From Mameliella sp. CS4 (GTDB taxonomy: Bacteria; Pseudomonadota; Alphaproteobacteria; Rhodobacterales; Rhodobacteraceae), in contig NZ_JAHXRQ010000008.1 of assembly GCF_019392335.1 (NCBI RefSeq), positions 62,001-126,000 on the forward strand: a stretch of DNA of 64,000 bases, read 5' to 3'. Below the pieces are notes generated by a model. It saw nothing but the letters and a program-made list of their open reading frames with translations. It did not search any database and was not told where the DNA came from. The position numbers and the translations under genes were made by a program. Positions 15,944 through 24,423 of this stretch are shown here, piece by piece; position 1 is the stretch's first letter, and each line of letters starts with the position of its first letter.

Positions 15944-17364
15944 GCGGCGAATTTCTCTTCCAGGCGCAGCTCGGCGATCCGTTCCACCTGGCGGCAGGCC
16001 TCGGCGAACTCGGCGGCGCGGTCGTTGGCGACCCGGCGCTTGAACGCCTCCATGATCGTGGCCTTGGTGTTGTCGCGGACCGCGATGATGAAAGGAAAGC
16101 CGAATTTCTCGGTGTAGGCGGTGTTGAGATCGGTAAAGGCGGCGCGTTCCTCGTCGGTCAGCGCGTCCAGCCCGACAGAGGCCTGTTCCGCCGTCGATTC
16201 CTCTGTCAGGCGCTTGGCCTCGGCCAATTTTCCGGCCAGATCAGGGTGCGCGGTGAGCACGCCAAGGCGCTTGTCCTCGTCCGCGGCGCGGAACACACGG
16301 GCCAAGGCGGAATGCACGCCTGCTGCCGTGTCATGGGTCGGCCCCAGTTCCAGCGCAAAGGCGCCCTCGGCGATCCAGGGGCTGTGCTCGAAGACACCGC
16401 CGTATTCCGCAACAAAGCTGTCGCGGTCCATGTCAGAGGGGCGTTGGCGGGTCATCGGCGGGTGCTCCTTTGTCCAGTGTTCGGCGATCTGCAGGCGCGT
16501 GGCGAACCAGACACCGGCGTGCGATTGCATGTAGTCGAGCGCCCGTTTCAGCGCAGCCATCCGGCTGGGCCGGCCGACCAGCCGGCAGTGCAGGCCGATC
16601 GACATCATCTTTGGGGCGCCCTCTGCGCCCTCGGCGTAGAGAATGTCGAAGGAATCCTTCAGCATCGCCTCGAACGGATCGCCGTGGGTAAATCCGGCCT
16701 GGATCGCAAAGCGCATGTCATTGCAATCCATAGTGTAAGGCACGATCAGCTGGTCGCGGCCATTCACCCGGTGCCAATAGGGCAGGTCATCCGCGTAACT
16801 GTCTGAAATATAGGCGAACTGACCCTCTTTTGCCGCCAGGTCGACCGTGTTCATGGAACAGCGCCCGGTGTACCAGCCGCGCGGCGCCTCGCCGACAACC
16901 TCGGTATGCAGGCGGACCGCCTCGCGAATCTGCGCCCGCTCTTCCTCTTCGGTCATGTCCTTGTGTTCGATCCACTTCAGCCCGTGGCTGGCGATCTCCC
17001 ACCCGGCCTCTTTCATGGCCTTGACCTGTTCCGGGGCGCGCGCCAGTGCCGTCGCGACGCCGTAGACGGTCACCGGCAGGTCACGCAACGCGCGGTGCAC
17101 CCGCCAGAATCCGGCGCGCGCGCCGTATTCATAGATCGATTCCATGTTCCAGTGGCGCTGCGCCGGCCAGGGCTGGGCCCCGGTGATCTCTGACAGGAAA
17201 GCCTCGGAGGCTGCATCGCCGTGCAAGATGCAGTTCTCGCCGCCTTCCTCGTAGTTCAGGACGATCTGGACGGCGATCCTGGCGCCGTCGGGCCAGTTTG
17301 CGGCGGGCGGCGTGGCGCCATAGCCGGTCATGTCTCTTGGATACTGTGTCACGTCTGCCCTCAT
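15940..17364 (-). CDS. PuuE-type allantoinase fused to UraD (OHCU decarboxylase)
   Basis: A 474-residue bifunctional protein. Residues 1 to about 305 form a polysaccharide-deacetylase-like allantoinase (YPRDMTGYGATPP, NYEEGGENCILHGD, GLHCRLVGRPSR). The remaining part is an OHCU decarboxylase that yields S-allantoin (GVFEHSPWIAEGAF with the catalytic His, FGFPFIIAVRDNTKATI). The fusion therefore does OHCU to allantoin to allantoate. The start at 17364 (MRADVTQYPRD) is chosen from family alignment; ATG 17409 would add 15 unrelated residues. It heads the operon with allA and the permease and is divergent from uraH. Confidence 0.9.
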   Translation of the reverse strand: MRADVTQYPRDMTGYGATPPAANWPDGARIAVQIVLNYEEGGENCILHGDAASEAFLSEITGAQPWPAQRHWNMESIYEYGARAGFWRVHRALRDLPVTVYGVATALARAPEQVKAMKEAGWEIASHGLKWIEHKDMTEEEERAQIREAVRLHTEVVGEAPRGWYTGRCSMNTVDLAAKEGQFAYISDSYADDLPYWHRVNGRDQLIVPYTMDCNDMRFAIQAGFTHGDPFEAMLKDSFDILYAEGAEGAPKMMSIGLHCRLVGRPSRMAALKRALDYMQSHAGVWFATRLQIAEHWTKEHPPMTRQRPSDMDRDSFVAEYGGVFEHSPWIAEGAFALELGPTHDTAAGVHSALARVFRAADEDKRLGVLTAHPDLAGKLAEAKRLTEESTAEQASVGLDALTDEERAAFTDLNTAYTEKFGFPFIIAVRDNTKATIMEAFKRRVANDRAAEFAEACRQVERIAELRLEEKFAA

Positions 17365-17383
17365 CGAATTTGGGCATTTATAA

Positions 17384-17394
17384 ACCAGAACAAT
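17384..17394. promoter_or_regulatory. ACCAGAACAAT motif in puuE-uraD/uraH promoter region
   Basis: The 11-mer ACCAGAACAAT recurs exactly at 18811-18821 in the lysR/puuD divergent promoter. Both sites lie in promoters of urate genes next to the same LysR gene, which is the probable ligand. Confidence 0.4.
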
Positions 17395-17498
17395 CAGGCA
17401 GTTTTTCAAAAAGCGTTTGAAGGTGCCTTAAGCCGTGCAGGTTTTGCACCCGGGCGTCGACCCACCCTATAAGACGGCAAGCAAGGGAGTTTGCAGCA

Positions 17499-17852
17499 AT
17501 GGCCGGATATCTGACGACCCATGTTCTCGACACCGCGCGCGGGTGCCCCGCGCAGGGGCTTTCGATTGATCTCTACCGGATCGACGGCGACAGCCGTCAG
17601 CACCTGCGGACGCTTGTCACCAACGGCGATGGCCGGACCGATGAGCAGATCCTGCCCGAGGCCGAGTTCGAAACCGGCACCTATGAGCTGGTCTTTCACG
17701 CAGGCGCCTACCTGGATGCCAGCGGCGTGGCGCCCGAATCCCCGCGCTTTCTGGACGTGATCCCGCTGCGCTTTGGCATGTCGGAGCCGGCGCACTATCA
17801 TGTGCCGCTCTTGCTGTCGCCTTTCGGCTATTCGACCTACCGGGGCAGTTGA
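17499..17852 (+). CDS. uraH: 5-hydroxyisourate hydrolase
   Basis: A 117-residue transthyretin-like HIU hydrolase, converting 5-hydroxyisourate to OHCU. The N-terminal [14 protein letters not shown] and the C-terminal YRGS tetrapeptide that separates the enzyme from transthyretin are both present. Divergent from puuE-uraD (134-base gap) and overlapping the end of the convergent lysR by 16 bases. Confidence 0.95.
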   Translation: MAGYLTTHVLDTARGCPAQGLSIDLYRIDGDSRQHLRTLVTNGDGRTDEQILPEAEFETGTYELVFHAGAYLDASGVAPESPRFLDVIPLRFGMSEPAHYHVPLLLSPFGYSTYRGS

Positions 17853-18769
17853 ACCCGCTTTTCGGCGTCGCGGACGACGGCGCCGATGCGATCTATCACG
17901 AATTCCATGAACATCCGGGTCTTCGGATCCTGCCTGCGCCGATGGGTGAACAGGCAGGCCATCTGAATGGGTTCCGGCGGGGTTTCCGTTGCGACGGGAA
18001 CAAGGCGGCCCTCTTCGAGGTGATCCGCGATCTCGAAGATCGGTTTCAACGCGATGCCATGCCCGCCCAGGGCCCAGTCGGTCAGCACGTCCCCATCATC
18101 GGATTCGTAGCGGCCCGCGATGGGAAACTTCCGAACGCCCTCCGGTGTCTTCAGCCGCCATTGGAATTCCGTCGCGCCGGGAAAGCGCAGGTTCAGGCAT
18201 TCGTGCCCCTTTTCCAGGATCTCGTCGCCGGTCATCGGCGTGCCGCGCGCCGCGAGGTAGGCCGGCGCGGCGCATAGCACCCTCTCTACATCTGAAATTT
18301 TGCGAATGCGCAGGTTGCTGTCCTCTGGCTGGCCAAGAAAGAACGCCAGGTCCAGCCCTTCGGTCGTCAGGTCGACCTTTCGGTCGGTCAGCCGCAGGCG
18401 CACATTGACCTCTGGATAGGTCTCCAGAAAGTCCGGCACCTGCGGCGCGATCAGCCGCCGCCCGACACCCAGAGGCGCCGCCACGAACAGCGACCCCTTG
18501 GGGTTTTCGGTGATGCTGACCACCTGCGCCTCTGCATTCTCGACCGATTCCAGGATCTCGCAGGCGCCGGTGTAAAAAGCGCGGCCATGTTCCGTCGGCG
18601 TCAGGCTGCGGGTGGTGCGCTGAAACAGCCGCACGCTGAGATGTTCCTCAAGCTGGGAGATTCGCGAAGAGGTGACCGCAGGCGAAATCCGCAGGTCCCG
18701 ACCGGCTGCCGACATGCTGCCAAGTTCATAGACACGCACAAAAGTTCGGATATTGTCGAGATAGGACAT
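17837..18769 (-). CDS. LysR-family regulator of the urate genes
   Basis: A 310-residue LysR protein ([20 protein letters not shown], then [18 protein letters not shown] for the recognition helix region). The start at 18769 fits the family; the longer frame would begin inside puuD's promoter. It lies between uraH and puuD, and repeated ACCAGAACAAT motifs at both flanking promoters suggest it controls the purine genes and itself. The ligand is probably a urate breakdown intermediate (inference). Confidence 0.88.
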   Translation of the reverse strand: MSYLDNIRTFVRVYELGSMSAAGRDLRISPAVTSSRISQLEEHLSVRLFQRTTRSLTPTEHGRAFYTGACEILESVENAEAQVVSITENPKGSLFVAAPLGVGRRLIAPQVPDFLETYPEVNVRLRLTDRKVDLTTEGLDLAFFLGQPEDSNLRIRKISDVERVLCAAPAYLAARGTPMTGDEILEKGHECLNLRFPGATEFQWRLKTPEGVRKFPIAGRYESDDGDVLTDWALGGHGIALKPIFEIADHLEEGRLVPVATETPPEPIQMACLFTHRRRQDPKTRMFMEFVIDRIGAVVRDAEKRVQLPR

Positions 18770-18821
18770 TGTTCTGCAATTTTTGATGCTGCTTGGTATT
18801 GAGCAGCGATACCAGAACAAT
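18768..18821. promoter_or_regulatory. Nested inverted repeats in lysR/puuD divergent promoter
   Basis: ATTGTTCTG (18768-18776) and CAGAACAAT (18813-18821) form a 9-bp inverted repeat 36 bases apart; inside it GGTAT/ATACC form a second pair. The left arm covers the lysR start codon. The right arm belongs to the ACCAGAACAAT motif shared with 17384-17394. Confidence 0.5.
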
Positions 18822-18869
18822 TCTCATCCGCATAGTCTGCCGTGGATTCGACCCTTTAGGAGGCTTGCC

Positions 18870-20102
18870 ATGTACGATCTGGCCATCATGTGGGATTGGG
18901 CGGCCTTTGCCGTCCGCTGGCTGCATGTCATCACCGCAATCGCCTGGATTGGCTCTTCGTTCTATTTCATCGCGCTTGACCTGGGCCTGCGAAAGGTTCC
19001 GCATCTGCCCGTCGGCGCGCATGGCGAGGAATGGCAGGTCCACGGCGGAGGTTTCTATCACATCCAGAAATACCTGGTCGCGCCCGAGCAGATGCCGGAC
19101 CACCTGACCTGGTTCAAATGGGAAAGCTATGCCACCTGGCTTTCGGGCGCGGCGATGCTGATGATTGTCTACTGGGTTGGCGGGGAGCTGTTCCTGTTGG
19201 ACCCGACCAAGGCGGAGCTATCGCTTTGGCAGGGTATCCTGATCTCGGCGGCCTCGATCGGTGTGGGCTGGCTGCTGTATGACGTCCTGTGCAAGTCCAA
19301 GCTGGGCGATTACCCGACCGCGATGATGCTGGTGCTTTTCGTCATCATCGTGGTGATGAGCTGGGGTCTGAACCAGGTGTTCACGGGCCGCGCCGCGCTG
19401 CTGCACCTTGGTGCCTTCACGGCGACGATCATGACGGCCAATGTCTTTTTCATCATCATGCCGAACCAGCGCATCGTGGTGAAGGACCTGCAAGAGGGCC
19501 GCACCCCCGATCCCAAGTACGGCAAGATCGCCAAGCTGCGCTCGACGCATAACAACTACCTGACCCTGCCGGTCATCTTCCTGATGCTGTCGAACCACTA
19601 CCCGCTGGCATTCGCCACCGATTATGCCTGGATCATCGCCAGCCTGGTGTTCCTGATGGGCGTCACCATCCGGCACTACTTCAACTCGATGCATGCCCGC
19701 AAAGGCCAGCCGAACTGGACCTGGGCCGTCACGGTTGTTCTGTTCATCGTCATCGCCTGGCTGTCGACCGCGCCGATGCTGGACACCTATGACGAGGCAG
19801 AGGCGCGCCCCTTGTCGCCTTATGAACAGCAATTCGCATCCGCTGACGGGTTTTCGGATGCTTATGACGTGGTGTTGGGCAACTGCTCCATGTGCCATTC
19901 TCGCGAGCCGGTCTGGGATGGCGTGCGCTGGCCCCCCAAGGGCGTGGTGCTGGAGACGGAGTCGGACGTTGCCCGTCATGCGAAGCAGGTCTTCCTGCAA
20001 GCAGGGGTGAGCCATGCGATGCCGCCGCCCAACGCGATCTCGACGATGGACGCCGAGAGCCGGGCTACCATCGTCGCCTGGTACCGCGACGCGACGCGCT
20101 GA
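18870..20102 (+). CDS. puuD: PuuD, membrane urate oxidase with cytochrome c domain
   Basis: A 410-residue integral membrane urate oxidase. A block of about eight membrane helices (DUF989; WLHVITAIAWIGSSFYFIALD) precedes a C-terminal cytochrome c domain with the heme motif CSMCH at 339-343. It oxidises urate to 5-hydroxyisourate, passing electrons to cytochrome c instead of making peroxide as soluble uricase does. AGGAGG lies 6 bases before ATG 18870. A rho-independent terminator follows within 25 bases. Confidence 0.93.
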   Translation: MYDLAIMWDWAAFAVRWLHVITAIAWIGSSFYFIALDLGLRKVPHLPVGAHGEEWQVHGGGFYHIQKYLVAPEQMPDHLTWFKWESYATWLSGAAMLMIVYWVGGELFLLDPTKAELSLWQGILISAASIGVGWLLYDVLCKSKLGDYPTAMMLVLFVIIVVMSWGLNQVFTGRAALLHLGAFTATIMTANVFFIIMPNQRIVVKDLQEGRTPDPKYGKIAKLRSTHNNYLTLPVIFLMLSNHYPLAFATDYAWIIASLVFLMGVTIRHYFNSMHARKGQPNWTWAVTVVLFIVIAWLSTAPMLDTYDEAEARPLSPYEQQFASADGFSDAYDVVLGNCSMCHSREPVWDGVRWPPKGVVLETESDVARHAKQVFLQAGVSHAMPPPNAISTMDAESRATIVAWYRDATR

Positions 20103-20123
20103 GGCGGATCGAAAGACGGCAAC

Positions 20124-20152
20124 ACCCGGGCAGGCCCTCTTGCCCGGGTTTT
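20124..20152 (+). terminator. Rho-independent terminator after puuD
   Basis: ACCCGGGCA pairs with TGCCCGGGT across an 8-base loop, then TTT; 22 bases past the puuD stop. Confidence 0.8.
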
Positions 20153-20517
20153 GCCGTTGTCGGTATCGGCATAAAGCTGCATCATCCGGGTCTGCCCGGA
20201 CCACGCGGCGGCTGGCGGAATACCCTCTGGATAAGGCTCCGGGCAGGGCGCACCAAGGTACGTTGCGTGACGCGACGGCAATCCTTGTCTGCGGCGCCTT
20301 GCTCTTTGGCGCGCGGACTGCATAACATTGCACCTGAGACGATTGCCGGGGCCGCCCGGCCTTCGCCCTATTGGTAAATCCAACTGGCGGCGAGCTGAGT
20401 GGATGCTTAGACCTAGGAATTGACAGCCATGAACGGTGGGCGCGAATGTCGCGCCGCACCCCGCATACCCGCGACGGTCATGCACGGCGCCGCGGCAACC
20501 GACAAAGGGAGGTGACC
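20153..20517. other. Intergenic region before the molybdenum hydroxylase operon
   Basis: No open frame here has a ribosome site or recognisable family. It should hold the promoter of the downstream operon; AATTGACAG near 20417-20425 is a possible -35 element. I saw no known riboswitch. Confidence 0.4.
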
Positions 20518-21384
20518 TTGCGATATCACACACCAACGACATTCGAGGATGCCGCACAACTGGCTGCACAGGCCAAGGGGCTGACGCGCTTTCTGGCCGG
20601 GGGCACCGACGTGCTGGTTCAGTTGCGGGCCGGCATGGTGCAGCCTGACGACCTGATCGACCTTAAAAAGATCGCGGGCGTGTCCGAGATCACCCGCACC
20701 GACGACGGTGGCTGGCGTATCGGCGTGGCGGTTCCCGGCATTGCGCTGGGCGCGCATGAAGGGCTGTGCGCGGACTGGCCTGGCGTGGTCGAGGGGATGG
20801 AGCTTGTCGGCTCGACCCAGATCCAGGGCCGCGCGACGCTGACAGGCAACCTCTGCAACGGCTCTCCGGCGGCGGATTCGGTGCCCGGGCTGGTCGCGGC
20901 GGGCGCCTCTGTCGAAATCACCGGGCCGGGCGGCACGCGCACCCTGCCGGTCGAGGATGTCCCCGTCAGTCCCGGCAAGACCGCGCTCAAGGCCGGAGAG
21001 CTGATCTCGGCCATCCTGCTGCCGCCGCGTGGCGAAAACGCGGGCGACGCCTACCTGCGGTTCATCCCGCGCACGGAAATGGACATCGCCGTGGTCGGCA
21101 GCGCGGTCAGCCTGCGGCTGGACGGCGACACCGTGACCGAGGCCCGCGTGGCGCTGGGCGCGGTCGCGCCGACGGTCAAGCTGGTGCCCGAGGCGGCGGA
21201 TGCCATCATCGGCACCACATTGGACGAACCCGCGCTGGAGGCGCTGGCCAAGGTCGCCAGCGCGGCCTGTTCGCCCATCGACGACAAACGCGGCACCGTC
21301 GCCTTCCGGACGGAAGTGGCCGGCGTGCTGACGAAACGGGCGGCACTGATCGCCAAGGCCCGTGCAAAAGGAGACACCGCATGA
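20518..21384 (+). CDS. Molybdenum hydroxylase FAD-binding subunit (CoxM/XdhB type)
   Basis: A 288-residue medium subunit. The FAD motifs FLAGGTDVLVQLRAG and TLTGNLCNGSPAADSVPGL are clear, followed by the CO-dehydrogenase flavoprotein C-terminal domain. The start is a TTG at 20518 (MRYHTPTTFEDA), 5 bases after AGGGAGG; the frame is open further upstream without family similarity. Order FAD, [2Fe-2S], molybdopterin subunit is that of the CoxMSL branch. The genes overlap by four bases. Confidence 0.88.
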   Translation: MRYHTPTTFEDAAQLAAQAKGLTRFLAGGTDVLVQLRAGMVQPDDLIDLKKIAGVSEITRTDDGGWRIGVAVPGIALGAHEGLCADWPGVVEGMELVGSTQIQGRATLTGNLCNGSPAADSVPGLVAAGASVEITGPGGTRTLPVEDVPVSPGKTALKAGELISAILLPPRGENAGDAYLRFIPRTEMDIAVVGSAVSLRLDGDTVTEARVALGAVAPTVKLVPEAADAIIGTTLDEPALEALAKVASAACSPIDDKRGTVAFRTEVAGVLTKRAALIAKARAKGDTA

Positions 21385-21863
21385 GCAAGGTCCATGTCAC
21401 CACAAGCGTGAACGGCGACGAGGTCGAATTCCTGGCCGATCCGCGCGAAACGCTGCTGGATTGCCTGCGCGATCACATCGGCCTGACCGGCTCCAAGGAA
21501 GGCTGCGGCACCGGCGACTGCGGGGCCTGTTCGGTCACGCTGGACGGCACGCTGGTCTGTTCCTGCCTGGTCCTGGGGGTCGAGGCCGATGGCAAGCGCG
21601 TCGAGACCATCGAGGGCATGGCGGACGGGGCTGAGCTGCACCCGCTGCAGCGCAAGTTCATCGAACACGCCGCCCTGCAATGCGGGTTCTGCACGCCGGG
21701 CATTTTGGTCGCGGCGAAAAAGCTGCTGGAAACCAACCCGAACCCGACAGAGGAAGAGGTCCGTTACTGGTTGGCGGGAAACCTCTGCCGTTGCACCGGG
21801 TATGACAAGATCATCCGCGCCGTCATGGATGCGGCGGCGGAACTGCGGCAGGAGGCTGCGTGA
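21381..21863 (+). CDS. Molybdenum hydroxylase [2Fe-2S] subunit (CoxS type)
   Basis: A 160-residue small subunit with both cluster domains: plant ferredoxin-like GCGTGDCGACSV with a fourth Cys in VCSCL, and the second cluster CGFCTPG plus GNLCRCTGY. ATG 21381 overlaps the FAD-subunit stop (ATGA). It relays electrons from the molybdopterin centre to FAD. Confidence 0.93.
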   Translation: MSKVHVTTSVNGDEVEFLADPRETLLDCLRDHIGLTGSKEGCGTGDCGACSVTLDGTLVCSCLVLGVEADGKRVETIEGMADGAELHPLQRKFIEHAALQCGFCTPGILVAAKKLLETNPNPTEEEVRYWLAGNLCRCTGYDKIIRAVMDAAAELRQEAA

Positions 21864-24106
21864 TGGCTAAGGACGAGTTCAAGGAATTCAAGCTGGTCGG
21901 CACGCGTCCCGATCGTCCCGACGGGCTGGACAAGGTCACGGGCCGCGCGCGTTACGGTGCCGATATCTCGGCGCCGGGGATGCTCTGGGCGGCGGTGCTG
22001 CGCAGCCCGCACGCCCATGCGCGGATCGTCAAGATCGACACGTCGAAGGCCGAGGCGCTGACCGGCGTCAAGGCGGTGATCACGCGGGCCGATTTCCCCA
22101 CCGGGCTGACCGGTGAGGACTGGAACCTGCAGGAAAACACGATGGCGGGGGAGCGCGCGCTCTATGATGGCCATGCCGTCGCCGCCGTCGCCGCCACGTC
22201 GAAGCTGCGCGCCGAAGAGGCCGTGCGCCTGATCGAGGTCGAGTACGAGGTTCTGCCCCATGTCATCGACGTCGATGACGCGATCAAGCCCGACGCGCCG
22301 GTGATCCGCGAAGGCGCCGCCGACGCCACCGTGCCCGAAGGCATGCCGCCGAACGTCGTGCGCTACATGGAATTCGGTCGCGGCGATGTCGAGGCGGGCT
22401 TTGCCGAGGCCGATCTGGTCATGGAAAAGACGTACAAGACCGAGGCCACGCACCAGGGTTATATCGAACCGCATGCCTGCATGGGCCAGCTGGGCGCCGA
22501 CGGCAAAGGAGAGATGTGGGTCTGTACCCAGGGGCAGTGGTTCATCCGCAAGATGTGCACCGCCGTCCTGGGCCTGGAAACCGCGCAACTGCGCGTGACC
22601 CCGTCCGAAATCGGCGGCGGCTTTGGCGGCAAGACCACCATTTTCATGGAGCCGCTTTCGCTGGCGCTGTCGAAAAAGGCGGGGGGCAAGCCGGTCAAGC
22701 TGGTGATGAGCCGTTCGGACGTGCTGCGCGCCACGGGGCCGACCGCCTCGGCCTCGATGGACGTCAAGATCGGCATGAAAAAGGACGGCACCATCACCGG
22801 CGCCCGGGCAGAGTTCCGGATGCAGGGCGGCGCCTTCCCCGGCTCTCCGGTGGACATGGCGTTGTACTGCGCCTTTGCCCCCTACAAGCTGACGAACGTC
22901 GAACACGTCGGCTATGACGTGCTGGCCAACCGTCCGAAATGCGCCGCCTACCGCGCGCCGGGCTCGCCGATGGGCGCCTTCGCGGTCGAAAGCCTGCTGG
23001 ACGAGATGTGCCGCGAACTGGATGTCGACCCGCTGGACATGCGCCTGAAAAACGCGGTGCGCGAAGGCGATACCGCCAGCTATGGGCCAAAGTACGGCTC
23101 CATCGGTCTGGTTGAGACGCTGGAGGCGACCAAGGCGCACCCGAACCTGTCGATCCCGCTGGGGCCGAACCAGGGGCGCGGCATCGCCGCCGGGTACTGG
23201 TTCAACCACAACGGCGAGACCTCTGTCAGCATGGCGATTTCCGAGGACGGGACCGCGCAGGTCTCTGTCGGCACGCCGGACATCGGCGGCAGCCGCGCCT
23301 CGATCGCGCTGATGACGGCGGAAACGCTGGGCATTCCTTATGAGGACGTGCGCGTCAACGTGGTCGAAACCGGGGCGCTGGGCGTCAACGAACCGACCCA
23401 CGGCAGCCGCGCGACCTTTGCCAGTGGCAAGGCGGCGGTGATCGCGGCGGGCCATGCCATCACCGAGATGTGCAAGCGCGCGGCCAACGAATGGGGCATC
23501 GACCCCGAGGCCGTGGAATGGGTCGACGGGGCCGCACAGCCGGCGGGCGACAACGCCGGGAAGTTCCCACCCATGTCCATCGCCGAGATTGCCGGCAAGA
23601 TGGGATCGACCGGCGGGCCGATTTCGGGCCACCATGAGTCCGTGCCCGAGGGCGTCGGCGCCTCGTTCGGCTGCCACGTCGTCGACGTCGAGGTCGACCC
23701 GGAAACCGGGCGCACGACGATCCTGCGCTACCTCGTGGTGCAGGACGCGGGCCGCGCGATCCACCCCGCCTATGTCGAAGGCCAGTACCAGGGTGGCGCC
23801 GCGCAGGGCATCGGCTGGGCGCTGAACGAGGCCTATATCTATGGCGATGACGGACGCCTTCAGAACACGGTGTTCCTGGATTACCGCGTGCCGGTGGCCT
23901 CGGACCTGCCGATGATCGACACGGTCATCGTCGAGGTGCCGAACCCGGGCCATCCTTATGGCGTGCGCGGCGTGGGTGAGACCGGCATCACGCCGCCGCT
24001 GCCCGCCATCGCCAACGCAATCCAGGAAGCGACCGGTGCGCGCCTCTGCGAGCTGCCGATGTCGCCGCCCAAGGTGCTGGCGGCGATCAAGGCAAAGGGG
24101 GGCTGA
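21863..24106 (+). CDS. Molybdenum hydroxylase large subunit, xanthine oxidase family
   Basis: A 747-residue molybdopterin-cytosine-dinucleotide subunit. IGGGFGGKT, AAYRAPGSPMGAFAVE and the C-terminal GVGETGITPP (catalytic Glu) are conserved. The AYRAPG loop differs from the Cys-containing loop of CO dehydrogenase, so this is not CODH. ATG 21863 has AGGAGG 7 bases upstream. The neighbours, a MoaD-like protein and an acyl-CoA synthetase, hint at hydroxylation of an aromatic or heteroaromatic acid or its CoA ester. Proximity to urate genes makes a purine substrate possible, but the co-operonic ligase argues otherwise. Confidence 0.85.
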   Translation: MAKDEFKEFKLVGTRPDRPDGLDKVTGRARYGADISAPGMLWAAVLRSPHAHARIVKIDTSKAEALTGVKAVITRADFPTGLTGEDWNLQENTMAGERALYDGHAVAAVAATSKLRAEEAVRLIEVEYEVLPHVIDVDDAIKPDAPVIREGAADATVPEGMPPNVVRYMEFGRGDVEAGFAEADLVMEKTYKTEATHQGYIEPHACMGQLGADGKGEMWVCTQGQWFIRKMCTAVLGLETAQLRVTPSEIGGGFGGKTTIFMEPLSLALSKKAGGKPVKLVMSRSDVLRATGPTASASMDVKIGMKKDGTITGARAEFRMQGGAFPGSPVDMALYCAFAPYKLTNVEHVGYDVLANRPKCAAYRAPGSPMGAFAVESLLDEMCRELDVDPLDMRLKNAVREGDTASYGPKYGSIGLVETLEATKAHPNLSIPLGPNQGRGIAAGYWFNHNGETSVSMAISEDGTAQVSVGTPDIGGSRASIALMTAETLGIPYEDVRVNVVETGALGVNEPTHGSRATFASGKAAVIAAGHAITEMCKRAANEWGIDPEAVEWVDGAAQPAGDNAGKFPPMSIAEIAGKMGSTGGPISGHHESVPEGVGASFGCHVVDVEVDPETGRTTILRYLVVQDAGRAIHPAYVEGQYQGGAAQGIGWALNEAYIYGDDGRLQNTVFLDYRVPVASDLPMIDTVIVEVPNPGHPYGVRGVGETGITPPLPAIANAIQEATGARLCELPMSPPKVLAAIKAKGG

Positions 24107-24348
24107 TGGTTGCCATCAACCTCTGGTCCAGCCTGACGCGCTTTACCGACGGCGCCCGCGTGGTCGAGGTCGAGGCCGAGACGGTCGGCGGGGCCCTGGA
24201 CGGGCTGGTTGCGGCCCATCCGGGCCTGGCGCCGATCATCGAGGCCGGTGTTTCGGTCGTGGTCGATGGTGAGATCGCGCCGAACCGCCACGCGCAGCTG
24301 CCCGAGGGCGCCGAGGTGGTGCTGATGCAGCGGCTCAAGGGCGGCTGA
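24106..24348 (+). CDS. MoaD/ThiS family small sulfur-carrier-like protein
   Basis: An 80-residue beta-grasp protein ending in Gly-Gly (MQRLKGG), as required for thiocarboxylation by an E1-like enzyme. Its start codon shares a base with the large-subunit stop. A dedicated sulfur carrier for the molybdenum cofactor of the preceding enzyme is the simplest reading; a role in another thiolation cannot be excluded. Confidence 0.78.
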   Translation: MVAINLWSSLTRFTDGARVVEVEAETVGGALDGLVAAHPGLAPIIEAGVSVVVDGEIAPNRHAQLPEGAEVVLMQRLKGG

Positions 24349-24423
24349 TTCAGGTCGCCGGGAGTGTGGCCCCCGTTGGAGCGATCCGGCGGGGGCGTTT
24401 CGTTCGACGATGGAGGCCTTGGC

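Noticed and set aside
20160..20510. Molybdenum cofactor riboswitch before the Mo-hydroxylase genes
   Set aside because: Some GC-rich hairpins are present but none of the motif's conserved blocks could be recognised.
21863..24106. Carbon monoxide dehydrogenase large subunit
   Set aside because: The Cys-containing active-site loop of CODH is replaced by AYRAPG, and the operon has a CoA ligase instead of cox accessory genes.
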